From Flavobacteriales bacterium (lineage in GTDB: Bacteria > Bacteroidota > Bacteroidia > Flavobacteriales > BACL11), in the NCBI GenBank assembly GCA_002696275.1, contig NZRO01000025.1, forward strand, positions 9,062 through 63,955: DNA of 54,894 nucleotides, in the 5' to 3' direction. Shown here piece by piece: positions 36,264 to 45,133 of the stretch (positions within the stretch are counted from its first letter, which is position 1; every line of letters starts with the position of its first letter). The translations under genes were made by a program, and so were the position numbers. A model generated the notes under the pieces. The model had not been told where the DNA came from. It was given only the letters and a program-made list of their open reading frames with translations, and ran no database searches.

Positions 36264-37421
36264 TTATAGTGTTCCTCTTTTTTCTTGTTCTCTTTCTATT
36301 GCTTCAAATAATGCTTTAAAATTACCCGCTCCAAATCCCTTTGCACCCATTCTTTGAATGATTTCAAAAAACAGTGTAGGTCTATCTTGTAAAGGTTTAG
36401 TAAATATTTGTAATAAATATCCTTCTTCATCAGCATCAATTAAAATTCCAAGTTTTTTTAAAGTGTTTATATCTTCTTTTAGTTCATGATTATGTTCCTG
36501 AAGTCTTAAAGGGACAGCTTTATAATATTCATCTGGTGGAACTGATAGAAATTCTATTCCTCTGTTTCGTAATTCACTTACTGTAGTAATTATATCATCT
36601 GTAGCAACAGCAATATGTTGAACTCCTGAACCTTCATAAAAATCTAAATATTCTTCAATTTGTGATTTCCTTTTACCTTCCGCTGGCTCATTTATTGGAA
36701 ATTTTATACGCCCATTTCCATTGCTCATGACCTTACTCATTAAAGCTGAATATTCTGTAGTTATTTGTTTATCATCAAAAGATAAAAAATTAACAAAACC
36801 CATTATGTCTTCATAATATTTTACCCATTTATCCATTTGATTCCACCCCACATTACCAACCATGTGGTCAATATATTTAAGACCTGTTGATGTTGGGTTA
36901 TATTCAGATTTCCATCCTTCATATCCAGGAAGAAAAACACCTTTATAATTTTTTCTCTCAACAAAGATATGTACAGTTTCTCCATAAGTATAAATTCCTG
37001 ATCTTGTCACCTCGCCATACTCATCTTTCTCAGTTGTAGGTTCCATATATGATTTAGCTCCCCTACTCGTTGTTTCTTCCCAAGATTTTGTTGCATCATC
37101 CACCCATAAAGCGATTACTTTAACACCATCTCCATGTTTTTTTATATGATCATTAACAGTCGATTTTGAGTTTAAAGGAGTAGTCAAAACAATTTTGATT
37201 TTTTCCTGAATCAACACATAAGAAGTTACATCTTTACTTCCTGTTTCAAGCCCCTTGTAAGCAAATGATTGAAAACCAAAAGCGGTTTTAAAATAGTAAG
37301 CTGATTGTTTTGCATTACCGACATAGAGCTCTACATAATCTGTGCCAAGAAGTGGTAAGAAATCTTGTGCTTCTTTAAATATTTTTTCTATATTTTGTTC
37401 ATTATTTTTTATTTCACTCAT
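36264..37421 (-). CDS. hpd: 4-hydroxyphenylpyruvate dioxygenase
   Basis: Non-haem iron enzyme converting 4-hydroxyphenylpyruvate to homogentisate in tyrosine breakdown. 385 aa, two vicinal-oxygen-chelate domains. The N-terminal domain has DYVELYVGNAKQSAYYFKTA. The C-terminal iron ligands are in KYIDHMVGNV (His), GVQHIAVATDDI (His) and TLFFEIIQRMGAKGFGAGNF (Glu). It sits 12 nt after hmgA and 2 nt before bcp on the same strand. Confidence 0.96.
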   Translation of the reverse strand: MSEIKNNEQNIEKIFKEAQDFLPLLGTDYVELYVGNAKQSAYYFKTAFGFQSFAYKGLETGSKDVTSYVLIQEKIKIVLTTPLNSKSTVNDHIKKHGDGVKVIALWVDDATKSWEETTSRGAKSYMEPTTEKDEYGEVTRSGIYTYGETVHIFVERKNYKGVFLPGYEGWKSEYNPTSTGLKYIDHMVGNVGWNQMDKWVKYYEDIMGFVNFLSFDDKQITTEYSALMSKVMSNGNGRIKFPINEPAEGKRKSQIEEYLDFYEGSGVQHIAVATDDIITTVSELRNRGIEFLSVPPDEYYKAVPLRLQEHNHELKEDINTLKKLGILIDADEEGYLLQIFTKPLQDRPTLFFEIIQRMGAKGFGAGNFKALFEAIEREQEKRGTL

Positions 37422-37433
37422 AAATTTTATAAA

Positions 37434-38588
37434 TTATATCCATGATTTATGATAACTGCCATCTGACAAATCTATTGCGTTCTTTGTAATCTTTAATGGA
37501 GCAAAAGTATCAACCATGACAGCTAATTCATCAGTTTTTGTTTGTCCAATACTCCTTTCCGCAGCTCCTGGGTGTGGTCCATGAGGAATTCCCGCTGGGT
37601 GTAAAGAAATGTAACCTTCCTCAACATGATTCCTGCTCATAAAATCTCCATCTACATAATATAACACTTCATCCGAATCAATATTAGAATGATTATATGG
37701 TGCCGGGATAGATTCTGGATGATAATCATATAATCTAGGACAGAAAGAGCAGATTACAAATCTATCTGTTTCAAAAGTTTGGTGCACTGGAGGCGGCTGA
37801 TGAACCCTACCTGTAATAGGCTCAAAATCATGAATAGAAAAGGCATAAGGAAAATTATATCCGTCACATCCAACAACATCAAATGGATGTGAAGCATATA
37901 CATACTCATGAATCATTTGTTCTTTCTTAATTTTTATCAAAAAATCTCCCTTTACATCATGAGTTTCTAATTCTTCTGGGAATCTTAAATCCCTTTCACA
38001 ATATGGGGAGTGCTCTAACAGCTGACCGAAATAATTTCTATATCTCTTTGGTGTATAAACTGGAGTGTAAGATTCTACAATAAACAATCTATTTTCAGGT
38101 GTATCAAACTTCATGGTATAAATCATTCCTCTAGGAATGACTAAATAATCACCTTCTTTAAAATTAATGTTTCCGACAAATGATCTAAGCGTACCTGTAC
38201 CTTTATGGACAAAAATCACCTCATCTCCGTCCGTATTTTTATAAAAATAATCTTCTTCCAAATTAGTAGGAGCTGAAAGTAAAATATTTACATCATTATT
38301 AATTAATATCGACACTCTACTCTTTAACTGATCTGCTAACTTAGGAGTGTTAAAACCCTTAAGTAAATAAGATTTTAAATTTTTCTCCACTGCAATTTCA
38401 GGTGCAACTGAATAAGAAGATAAGATTTCCTTAACTTGAGTAGGTCTGTACAAATGATATAACAATGATGACATACCATCAAATCCGATAGTACCAAATA
38501 ATTCTTCATAATGGATATTGCCATCTTCTTTTCTGAAAGCAGTATGTCTTTTATGTGGTATTTTACCTAATTGATGATATCTTGGCAT
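37434..38588 (-). CDS. hmgA: Homogentisate 1,2-dioxygenase
   Basis: Cleaves homogentisate to maleylacetoacetate. The start is set at 38588 (MPRYHQLGKIPHKRH, 384 aa) because the 60-nt longer ORF in the track overlaps a -7 element and adds an unlikely hydrophobic stretch. Signatures: VIFVHKGTGTLRSFVG, FPYAFSIHDFEPITGRVHQP, and the iron-binding region with SDEVLYYVDGDFMSRNH and PAGIPHGPHPGAAERSIGQT. It is the first gene of hmgA-hpd-bcp and divergent from fahA. Confidence 0.95.
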   Translation of the reverse strand: MPRYHQLGKIPHKRHTAFRKEDGNIHYEELFGTIGFDGMSSLLYHLYRPTQVKEILSSYSVAPEIAVEKNLKSYLLKGFNTPKLADQLKSRVSILINNDVNILLSAPTNLEEDYFYKNTDGDEVIFVHKGTGTLRSFVGNINFKEGDYLVIPRGMIYTMKFDTPENRLFIVESYTPVYTPKRYRNYFGQLLEHSPYCERDLRFPEELETHDVKGDFLIKIKKEQMIHEYVYASHPFDVVGCDGYNFPYAFSIHDFEPITGRVHQPPPVHQTFETDRFVICSFCPRLYDYHPESIPAPYNHSNIDSDEVLYYVDGDFMSRNHVEEGYISLHPAGIPHGPHPGAAERSIGQTKTDELAVMVDTFAPLKITKNAIDLSDGSYHKSWI

Positions 38589-38603
38589 GTTGTTATTTTT
38601 ATG

Positions 38604-38611
38604 CAAATATA
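38604..38611 (-). promoter_or_regulatory. -7 promoter element for hmgA-hpd-bcp
   Basis: Minus strand TATATTTG followed by CA; exact TAnnTTTG match, 15 nt before the hmgA ATG at 38588. Confidence 0.6.
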
Positions 38612-38665
38612 AAATATAAAAACATAAACAGAGTAAGATTTTTATCATCCCTAAAATAAAAATGA

Positions 38666-38673
38666 TAATTTTG
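38666..38673 (+). promoter_or_regulatory. -7 promoter element for fahA
   Basis: TAATTTTG followed by CC; exact match ending 10 nt before the fahA ATG. The 95-bp divergent region with the hmgA promoter could let both halves of the pathway respond together. Confidence 0.6.
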
Positions 38674-38683
38674 CCTAAACCAA

Positions 38684-39661
38684 ATGAAACTACTTACTTA
38701 CAAAATAGATAAATTAGAAGCTAATCAGATTGGAGTTCTGCAAGATAGATTAGTTTACAACTTAAATAATTGTTTTGGAGATATCTCTATAGTTGACTTA
38801 ATACAGATTGAAAATTATAAAGATAAAGTAGCTTCTTTTATTTGTAATAAAGATTGTTTAAAACACGATATTGAAAACTTACAAATTTTACCAACTATTC
38901 CAAAACCAAATTCATTTAGAGACGCCTACGCGTTTCGACAACATGTAAAAACATCAAGAAAAAACAGAGGAGTAGAAATGATTCCTGAATTTGATGAATT
39001 CCCTGTATTCTACTTTTCAAATCATAACGCTATGTTTGGAGATGGACAGGAAATAGAGCTTATGTCTGATCATTTTGAACAACTAGATTACGAATTAGAA
39101 TTTGCAATAATTATAGGGAAAAGAGGTAAAAATATCTTAGCAAAAGAAGCAGATAACTATATTGCAGGATTCTGTATTCTAAATGATTTAAGCGCCAGAA
39201 GGTTGCAAATGGAAGAGATGAAATTAAATTTAGGACCCGCAAAAGGAAAAGATTTTGCTAATATAATTGGTCCTTATTTAGTAACTCCTGACGAGCTAGA
39301 ATCTAGAAGTATTGACACACCAAATGGGAAGAAATACGATTTAAAAATGAGTTGTTTTGTGAATGGAGAATTACTTTCTGAGGGAAATGCAAAAGATATG
39401 AATTGGACTTTTGCAGAAATTATAGAAAGAGCTTCATATGGAGTAGAACTTTTCCCCGGAGATGTAATTGGGTCTGGCACTGTTGGAACAGGATGTTTAT
39501 TAGAGTTAAATGGTACAGGTAAAAGAAATAACCCAGAGTATAAAGAACGATGGGTTAAAGAAAATGATGAGATAGAAATGCAAATTGATGGACTAGGAAA
39601 ACTCACCAATAAAATTATAAAATCTGTAAGTAATCATTCTATATTAAAACTTAAAAAATGA
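38684..39661 (+). CDS. fahA: Fumarylacetoacetate hydrolase family protein
   Basis: Probably hydrolyses fumarylacetoacetate to fumarate and acetoacetate, the last step of tyrosine catabolism. 325 aa, the shorter bacterial FAH form. Motifs: FRDAYAFRQHVKTSRKNRG, LDYELEFAIIIGKRGKNI with metal-binding Glu residues, FCILNDLSARRLQMEEM, and GDVIGSGTVGTGCLLELNG. FAH-fold enzymes also act on other acylpyruvates, but the hmgA/hpd context makes the tyrosine role likely. It overlaps the next gene by 4 bp (ATGA). Confidence 0.93.
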   Translation: MKLLTYKIDKLEANQIGVLQDRLVYNLNNCFGDISIVDLIQIENYKDKVASFICNKDCLKHDIENLQILPTIPKPNSFRDAYAFRQHVKTSRKNRGVEMIPEFDEFPVFYFSNHNAMFGDGQEIELMSDHFEQLDYELEFAIIIGKRGKNILAKEADNYIAGFCILNDLSARRLQMEEMKLNLGPAKGKDFANIIGPYLVTPDELESRSIDTPNGKKYDLKMSCFVNGELLSEGNAKDMNWTFAEIIERASYGVELFPGDVIGSGTVGTGCLLELNGTGKRNNPEYKERWVKENDEIEMQIDGLGKLTNKIIKSVSNHSILKLKK

Positions 39662-40491
39662 TAAAAACAATAGATGTAAAATCCGGAGAAACAGCTGGTT
39701 TGTACCAATATCTTTCTTCTGCAATTACACCACGACCTATAGCATTTGTTAGCACTATTGATAAATCTGGAAACAAAAACTTAAGTCCTTTTTCCTTTTT
39801 TAATGTTTTCTCTGTAAATCCTCCTATTTTAGTTTTTTCTCCCGTTAGAAGAATGAGAAACAATACTTCAAAACACACCTTGGACAATGTATTACAATTA
39901 AAAGAATGTGTTATTTCTTTAGTTACTGAAGATATTGCTCAACAAGTTTCTTTATCTTCTTGTGATTTTGATTCGGAAACAAATGAGTTTGAAAAAGCTG
40001 GATTTACAGAGATAAAATCGGATTTAGTTAGTCCTCCAAGAGTAAAAGAATCTCCAATAAATTTTGAATGTAAGATAAATGAAGTTATTCCTTTAGGGGA
40101 AGAAGGAGGGGCTGGTAGCTTGGTGCTGTGTGAGGTTTTAAAAATACATATTGATGAAACTGTTTTAGACAAAAATAATGCGATAGATCCACTAAAGCTA
40201 AATATAGTAAGTAGATTAGGATCAAATTGGTATGGAAGAACTACAAAGGATTCCCTATATGAAATTGCTAAGCCAATCTCCAGAATAGGTATGGGTTTTG
40301 ATAATTTGCCAGAAAAAATTCGAAATTCTAAAATATTAACTGGAAATGAATTAGCCATTTTAGCTTCTGCTGAAAGTATTCCTCAAAAAATTAGTCCTGA
40401 AAATAATTTAAGTTCTTTTGAAAAACACACTATAGCTAAACAATTATTGTTAGATGGAAAATATGAGGAGGCTTGGCAAATTTTGCTTTGA
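39658..40491 (+). CDS. Flavin reductase / FMN-binding split-barrel protein
   Basis: A 277-aa protein of the flavin reductase-like (DIM6/NTAB) family. FMN-binding region: SSAITPRPIAFVSTIDKSGN, then NLSPFSFFNVFSVNPPILVF. The first 205 residues form the split barrel; the C-terminal 70 residues are an added helical tail (NELAILASAESIPQKISPEN). It is translationally coupled to fahA (ATGA). In Bacteroidota such genes are often found next to homogentisate genes, but I know of no proven role; it may supply reduced flavin or act on a pathway intermediate. Confidence 0.85.
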   Translation: MIKTIDVKSGETAGLYQYLSSAITPRPIAFVSTIDKSGNKNLSPFSFFNVFSVNPPILVFSPVRRMRNNTSKHTLDNVLQLKECVISLVTEDIAQQVSLSSCDFDSETNEFEKAGFTEIKSDLVSPPRVKESPINFECKINEVIPLGEEGGAGSLVLCEVLKIHIDETVLDKNNAIDPLKLNIVSRLGSNWYGRTTKDSLYEIAKPISRIGMGFDNLPEKIRNSKILTGNELAILASAESIPQKISPENNLSSFEKHTIAKQLLLDGKYEEAWQILL

Positions 40492-40493
40492 TT

Positions 40494-41318
40494 ATGATAA
40501 TAGAATTCATAAAAAATATTCTTTTCCATTTTAAAAAAAACAAATATACATTCTCTCCTGTTTTTATAATTGGATGCGGTCGTTCTGGCACTACTATACT
40601 TGGAAGAACATTGTCAAATCATCCTAAAATTAAATATTTAAATGAGAGAAGGGATTTATGGCACAAAATTTATCCAGAATTTAATATTTGGGAAGAAAAT
40701 GTTATGAATTCAAAACTATATGCTAATGAAAAAGATTATTGTAAAGAGAAATCTTCTAAATTAAGAAATCTCTTTTTTAAAGAGCAGGTGTTAGGTAACG
40801 CAACAATTCTTCTAGAAAAATTACCAATTAATAATTTTCGACTAAAATTTTTACAAAAATGTTTTCCAAAAGCAAAATACATCTATTTAACCAGAAACGG
40901 ATTAGAGGTAAGTAGATCCATTGAAAAAAGAATACAGAAAAACAACTGGTACACTGGAAATAAATTTAGATTGTTACAACAACATTTTAAAGACAAAATA
41001 AATATTCTGTCTGATCAACAAAAGGGTATGTGGGAATGGAAATTATCTATGGATCAAAGTGATGTGTTTTTTCAGAAATTAAATAGAGAGAAATTTATCC
41101 ACCTATCTTATCAAGATTTTATCGAAAACACTGAAGATTTTCTAAGAAAAATTTTTGAATTTATAGAACTTGAAATTAATGATGAATTTTTAGAAATAAT
41201 TTCGCAGAACATTAAAAGAAAAAACAATGCTGTTACTAACACAACGGATAAAAAAATATTAGAAATTGGGGGGGAAATATTAAAACAAACAATAAATAAT
41301 AGCTATCCCACTTTTTAG
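40494..41318 (+). CDS. Sulfotransferase-family protein
   Basis: A 274-aa PAPS-dependent sulfotransferase-like protein. The 5'-phosphosulfate loop is SPVFIIGCGRSGTTILGRTL; the 3'-phosphate-binding region is probably AKYIYLTRNGLEVSRSIEKR. The start is set at ATG 40494, 2 nt after the flavin reductase stop; the track's TTG at 40473 lies inside that gene. The acceptor is unknown (carbohydrate, lipid or peptide). It lies in the same transcriptional string as fahA but has no obvious metabolic link to tyrosine breakdown. Confidence 0.85.
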   Translation: MIIEFIKNILFHFKKNKYTFSPVFIIGCGRSGTTILGRTLSNHPKIKYLNERRDLWHKIYPEFNIWEENVMNSKLYANEKDYCKEKSSKLRNLFFKEQVLGNATILLEKLPINNFRLKFLQKCFPKAKYIYLTRNGLEVSRSIEKRIQKNNWYTGNKFRLLQQHFKDKINILSDQQKGMWEWKLSMDQSDVFFQKLNREKFIHLSYQDFIENTEDFLRKIFEFIELEINDEFLEIISQNIKRKNNAVTNTTDKKILEIGGEILKQTINNSYPTF

Positions 41319-41350
41319 TATATTAGCACACTAATTTAAAAACTACAAAT

Positions 41351-41950
41351 ATGTCATTCGAATTACCAAAATTACCTTATGATTATGATGCTTTAGAGCC
41401 TCATATTGATGCAAGAACTATGGAAATACATCATAGCAAACATCATAATGGATATACAAACAACTTAAACAATGCTATCTCTGGAACAGATTTAGAAGGA
41501 AAAACTATAGAAGAAATTTGCTCAAGTCCTGGATTAAGTGGAGCTGTTAGAAATAATGGAGGGGGGTACTATAATCATTGTTTATTCTGGGATATAATGA
41601 GTCCAAATGGAGGGGGAAATCCTTCAGGTAAAATTGAAGAAGCTATAAACAATACATTTGGTTCATTTGAAAATTTCAAAACAGAATTTTCTAAGGCTGC
41701 TGGAACTAGATTTGGATCTGGATGGGCTTGGCTCTGCTGTTGTTCTGGAGAGTTAAAAATATGTTCAACACCTAATCAAGACAATCCTTTAATGGAGGGT
41801 CAATGCGGGGGAACTCCTTTACTCTGTTTAGATGTATGGGAACATGCTTACTATTTAAATTATCAAAATAGAAGACCTGATTATATTGAAGCCTTCTTTA
41901 ATGTAATAAATTGGGAAGAAGTTAACAGAATATATGAAAACTCCATATAA
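41351..41950 (+). CDS. sodA: Fe/Mn superoxide dismutase, Mn-like, cysteine-rich
   Basis: Dismutates superoxide in the cytoplasm. 199 aa. All four metal ligands are present: His27 (MEIHHSKHH), His76 (YYNHCLFW), Asp161 and His165 ([18 protein letters not shown]). NNGGGYYNH places Gly where FeSOD has Gln, and PNQDNPLM supplies the second-sphere Gln143, which points to Mn or cambialistic use. It carries eight cysteines (57, 77, 129-131, 138, 152, 159), including CCC in WAWLCCCSG, many more than usual. A near -7 element (TATATTAG) lies 24 nt upstream. Confidence 0.95.
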   Translation: MSFELPKLPYDYDALEPHIDARTMEIHHSKHHNGYTNNLNNAISGTDLEGKTIEEICSSPGLSGAVRNNGGGYYNHCLFWDIMSPNGGGNPSGKIEEAINNTFGSFENFKTEFSKAAGTRFGSGWAWLCCCSGELKICSTPNQDNPLMEGQCGGTPLLCLDVWEHAYYLNYQNRRPDYIEAFFNVINWEEVNRIYENSI

Positions 41951-41972
41951 GCAGGAATTCAGATAAATTTCA

Positions 41973-41980
41973 TACATTTG
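41973..41980 (+). promoter_or_regulatory. -7 promoter element for the ExbB-ExbD operon
   Basis: TACATTTG followed by CG; exact TAnnTTTG match ending 27 nt before the exbB ATG. Confidence 0.6.
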
Positions 41981-42007
41981 CGACACTAAATTTTAAAAAA
42001 TAAAAAA

Positions 42008-42829
42008 ATGAAAAAAGGATTTGCACTATTTACTTTAATTGCGTTTTTATCGATGAGTAACTTAACGATTTTTGCTCAAGATACTACAACTACTGAAGAG
42101 GTTGTTACAACAGAAACTGTAATAGAAGAGGAAACATCTACAGATGAAGTTGTTGAAAATGAAACAACAGAAGAGAATTCTACAGAAGTTGTTACAAAAG
42201 AGGAAACATTTCACCAAATAATTAAGCAAAAATTTATGGAGGGAGGTCCTGAATTTATGGGAATTGTACTTCTTTGTTTAATTTTAGGTCTAGCTCTTGC
42301 AATTGAAAGAATTATATACTTAAATATGGCAACTATCAATTCCGATAAATTGTTGAATGATGTTGAATCTGCGCTGAAAAGTGGAGGTGTTGATGCCGCT
42401 AAGGATGTATGCAGGAATACAAAAGGACCAATCGCTTCGATCTTCTACCAAGGATTAGACAGATCAAATGAAGGCTTAGAACAAGTAGAAAAATCAATTG
42501 TAGCATACGGTAGTGTTCAAATGGGACTACTTGAAAAAGGACTTTCTTGGATTTCTTTATTCATTGCTTTAGCTCCTATGTTAGGATTTATGGGTACAGT
42601 AATTGGTATGATTGGAGCTTTTGATTCTATTGAAGCTGCCGGAGATATTTCTCCTTCATTAGTAGCAGGAGGTATTAAAGTAGCCCTTTTAACAACAGTT
42701 TTCGGACTTATTGTCGCTATGATTCTTCAAGTCTTTTACAACTACTTAATTTCAAAAGTAGATTCTATAGTAAACGACATGGAAGATTCGTCTATAAAGT
42801 TAGTGGATATTCTTGTAAATAATAAGTAA
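42008..42829 (+). CDS. exbB: MotA/TolQ/ExbB proton channel family protein
   Basis: A 273-aa inner-membrane subunit of the proton-driven motor that energises TonB or related systems. It begins with a signal-like hydrophobic segment (FALFTLIAFLSMSNLTIFAQ) and a Thr/Glu/Val-rich linker (about residues 25-65, for example TTTTEEVVTTETV), then three transmembrane helices: FMGIVLLCLILGLALAIERI, SLFIALAPMLGFMGTVIGMI and KVALLTTVFGLIVAMILQVF. The last two hold the ExbB/TolQ core. First of four genes spaced 2 to 4 nt apart. Confidence 0.93.
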   Translation: MKKGFALFTLIAFLSMSNLTIFAQDTTTTEEVVTTETVIEEETSTDEVVENETTEENSTEVVTKEETFHQIIKQKFMEGGPEFMGIVLLCLILGLALAIERIIYLNMATINSDKLLNDVESALKSGGVDAAKDVCRNTKGPIASIFYQGLDRSNEGLEQVEKSIVAYGSVQMGLLEKGLSWISLFIALAPMLGFMGTVIGMIGAFDSIEAAGDISPSLVAGGIKVALLTTVFGLIVAMILQVFYNYLISKVDSIVNDMEDSSIKLVDILVNNK

Positions 42830-42831
42830 TT

Positions 42832-43176
42832 ATGGGATCTTTTATTGAAAACAACTTAGATATTTTTTACTGGTTAACAATAATTATGTTAACTGTAGCA
42901 ACTTTAGTTATTCTCGCTTTCTCAGTAAAAAACATGGCTACTAACAATAAATCTGCTAAAAAGACTCTTACTTCAATAGGGGGGTTGTCTTTAGTACTAT
43001 TGATATCATACTTTGCATTAGCTTCTGATGAAGTACTACCCACATATCAGAAGTATGATATAAGTGAGGCTACCTCTAATTTGGTAGGAATGGGATTATG
43101 GTCTTTCTATATCCTTTCAACTATTGCAGTAGTGTCTATTATTATTACTGAATTTTCGAAGAAATTTAGCAAGTAA
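42832..43176 (+). CDS. Three-helix membrane protein within the ExbBD operon
   Basis: A 114-aa protein with three predicted helices (FYWLTIIMLTVATLVILAFS, IGGLSLVLLISYFALAS, SFYILSTIAVVSIIITEF) and a basic tail. It lies between exbB and exbD with gaps of 2 nt on both sides, so it is almost certainly co-translated with the motor. I do not recognise a named family. It could be an accessory subunit of the ExbB-ExbD complex, an inference from position only. Confidence 0.8.
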   Translation: MGSFIENNLDIFYWLTIIMLTVATLVILAFSVKNMATNNKSAKKTLTSIGGLSLVLLISYFALASDEVLPTYQKYDISEATSNLVGMGLWSFYILSTIAVVSIIITEFSKKFSK

Positions 43177-43178
43177 AA

Positions 43179-43745
43179 ATGGCGAGTAAAAGAAGAGGTT
43201 TACCTGAAATAAATGCCGGATCAATGGCCGACATCGCTTTCTTATTACTTATTTTCTTTTTAGTAACAACTACTATGGATGTAGACTCTGGAATTTCTAG
43301 GAAACTACCCCCTATGCCAGAAGAAAATATTGAAACTCCAGAAATTCATAAACGAAACATATTTGTGGTTTTAATTAATAAGAATAATAAAGTATTAGCG
43401 GGAATTGGATCTCCCACTAATAATATTGAATTAGATGGAAATGGCATTATTAGTGAATCATTAAAAGAAGATGTAAAGGCATTTGTTAGTAATAATGGGA
43501 CTAAGGATAACTCGTCGGAAAGTCCTGAAAAAGCTGTCGTATCCTTACAGAATCAAGAAGGAACCTCATATAGTATGTATATTCAAGTTCAGAATGAGCT
43601 TACTAAAGCCTATAATGAATTAAGAAATGAGAAAGCAAACAACGATTATGGAAGGGATTTTGACAAATTAGATCTAGATGAACAAAAAATAATAAAGAAA
43701 TATTATCCAATGAAAGTTTCAGAAGCTGAAACAAAAGCAAACTAA
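43179..43745 (+). CDS. exbD: ExbD/TolR biopolymer transport protein (first copy)
   Basis: 188 aa. The single N-terminal helix contains the proton-carrying aspartate (GSMADIAFLLLIFFLVTTTM, Asp18). The rest is periplasmic and longer than E. coli ExbD (about 141 aa), with an insertion rich in Asn, Ser and Lys (about residues 85-125). It works with ExbB to couple the proton gradient to a periplasm-spanning partner. Confidence 0.93.
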   Translation: MASKRRGLPEINAGSMADIAFLLLIFFLVTTTMDVDSGISRKLPPMPEENIETPEIHKRNIFVVLINKNNKVLAGIGSPTNNIELDGNGIISESLKEDVKAFVSNNGTKDNSSESPEKAVVSLQNQEGTSYSMYIQVQNELTKAYNELRNEKANNDYGRDFDKLDLDEQKIIKKYYPMKVSEAETKAN

Positions 43746-43749
43746 AACA

Positions 43750-44232
43750 ATGAGTAAATTCAAAAAAGGGGGAGGAAAATCTATACCAGCAATATCTACT
43801 GCGTCTTTACCAGATATTGTGTTTATGCTACTTTTCTTTTTTATGGTTACTACTGTAATGAGAGAAACCACACTAAAGATTGAGGTAAAACCTCCAGAAG
43901 CTACTGAAGTAAAAAAGATGGAAAAAAAATCTTTAGTAAGTTATATTTATATAGGTTCTCCTACACAATCACAACAAGCAACTTTCGGAACAAAAGCACG
44001 AATTCAACTAAATGATGTTACTTTTAGCAGAAAAGAAGTAGATGAAATTCAAAACTTTATTAATGCGGAAAGACTCTCAAAAGACGAAGATGAGATTCCT
44101 TACATGACTACTTCTATTAAAGCTGATGAAAATGTTACAATGGGAATTGTAACGGATGTAAAAACAGAATTAAGAAAAGTTAATGCCCTCAAAATAAACT
44201 ATTCTACAAAAAAATCTAAAGAATCAAACTAA
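43750..44232 (+). CDS. exbD: ExbD/TolR biopolymer transport protein (second copy)
   Basis: 160 aa paralogue, with Asp22 in the helix SLPDIVFMLLFFFMVTTVMR. It has a basic N-terminus (MSKFKKGGGK) and a periplasmic domain with KPPEATEVKKMEKKS. Tandem ExbD genes are frequent in Bacteroidota, where two ExbD types may form mixed dimers. It follows the first copy after 4 nt and ends in a 4-bp convergent overlap with the CPBP protease gene (shared CTAA). No TonB gene is present in the window. Confidence 0.92.
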   Translation: MSKFKKGGGKSIPAISTASLPDIVFMLLFFFMVTTVMRETTLKIEVKPPEATEVKKMEKKSLVSYIYIGSPTQSQQATFGTKARIQLNDVTFSRKEVDEIQNFINAERLSKDEDEIPYMTTSIKADENVTMGIVTDVKTELRKVNALKINYSTKKSKESN

Positions 44233-45125
44233 TCAGATTTTGGATTGTTTACTTTTATATACAAATAGAAAAATAATAGTACAACTGAAACACTAAAAAA
44301 AGCTTGAAGGAAACTTATTTCAGTGTTTTCTAAATTTGTTATATCTGTATTCAAATTGTCTGAAAAAGCAGAAAACATGAGTAATACGCCCAATGCATTA
44401 TTTATAAAATGTGCTAGTATTGATGTACATAAATTTCTAGAGTAGACAAATAAATATCCCAATATAATACCTAGCAAAAGTCTAGGCAAGAACCCAAAAA
44501 ACTGCATATGTATTGCTGAAAATATACAAGATGTTATAATAACCGAAAGATGAGTAGATTTTAAAATATTTGATAATTTTTTCTGTATGATTCCTCTAAA
44601 AAACAACTCCTCTCCAATAGCAGGAATTAACGCAATTAGAAATAAATTCAATATAAGATCCCAAACAGAATTCATACTTAAAAAGAAATTGGTTAACTCT
44701 GCTGCTTTATCTTCCATTAATTCCATCTGACTATAAATGACAGGGATATATTCTGAAACAGAATGTAAGAAAATAGTATTTAACTGCATACAAAACACAA
44801 CAAATGGTTGTATAAATATTATCATGAATAAAATCAGTAATATGTTTTGTCTTTTTAATCTGCTCCTAAATCCGAAAACATTTAAAGAATCCTTCGAGGA
44901 AAAATAAGAAAAAAGAATACAGGGAATTATAAAAACAAAAACGGAAGCAATAAATTGAGAAATCTTTAGCTTGTTTTTGTTTTCCTCTAAAAATATATCT
45001 GCTTCGGCTGGAGACATTATGCTAGAAAATATTATTCCAATAAATGAGGATATAAATACTAACAACACAAAATACCATAATTTTAACGATTCTGATTTAT
45101 CTTGTAAGATTCCTTTAAGGTTCAT
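44229..45125 (-). CDS. CPBP-family intramembrane metalloprotease (CAAX-like)
   Basis: A 298-aa multi-pass membrane protein. The conserved motifs of the CPBP/Rce1-like family are in order: GEELFFRGIIQKKL (EExxxR), IFSAIHMQFFGF (FxxxH) and LAHFINNALGVLLMF (HxxxN). About eight helices are predicted. Bacterial homologues process peptides or confer self-immunity to bacteriocins, but most are uncharacterised; nothing nearby suggests a substrate. Convergent with exbD and divergent from dusB. Confidence 0.9.
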   Translation of the reverse strand: MNLKGILQDKSESLKLWYFVLLVFISSFIGIIFSSIMSPAEADIFLEENKNKLKISQFIASVFVFIIPCILFSYFSSKDSLNVFGFRSRLKRQNILLILFMIIFIQPFVVFCMQLNTIFLHSVSEYIPVIYSQMELMEDKAAELTNFFLSMNSVWDLILNLFLIALIPAIGEELFFRGIIQKKLSNILKSTHLSVIITSCIFSAIHMQFFGFLPRLLLGIILGYLFVYSRNLCTSILAHFINNALGVLLMFSAFSDNLNTDITNLENTEISFLQAFFSVSVVLLFFYLYIKVNNPKSD

Positions 45126-45133
45126 AAGCTTTG

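Noticed and set aside
38589-38648. 20-residue N-terminal extension of homogentisate dioxygenase
   Set aside because: It overlaps a perfect minus-strand -7 element, and the family begins at MPRYHQLG.
40473-40493. TTG start of the sulfotransferase inside the flavin reductase gene
   Set aside because: An in-frame ATG lies 2 nt after the upstream stop codon, and the extra residues are not part of the fold.
42080-42205. Thr/Glu-rich linker of ExbB as a novel feature
   Set aside because: Similar acidic linkers after a signal-like segment are, to my knowledge, common in Bacteroidota ExbB/TolQ proteins.
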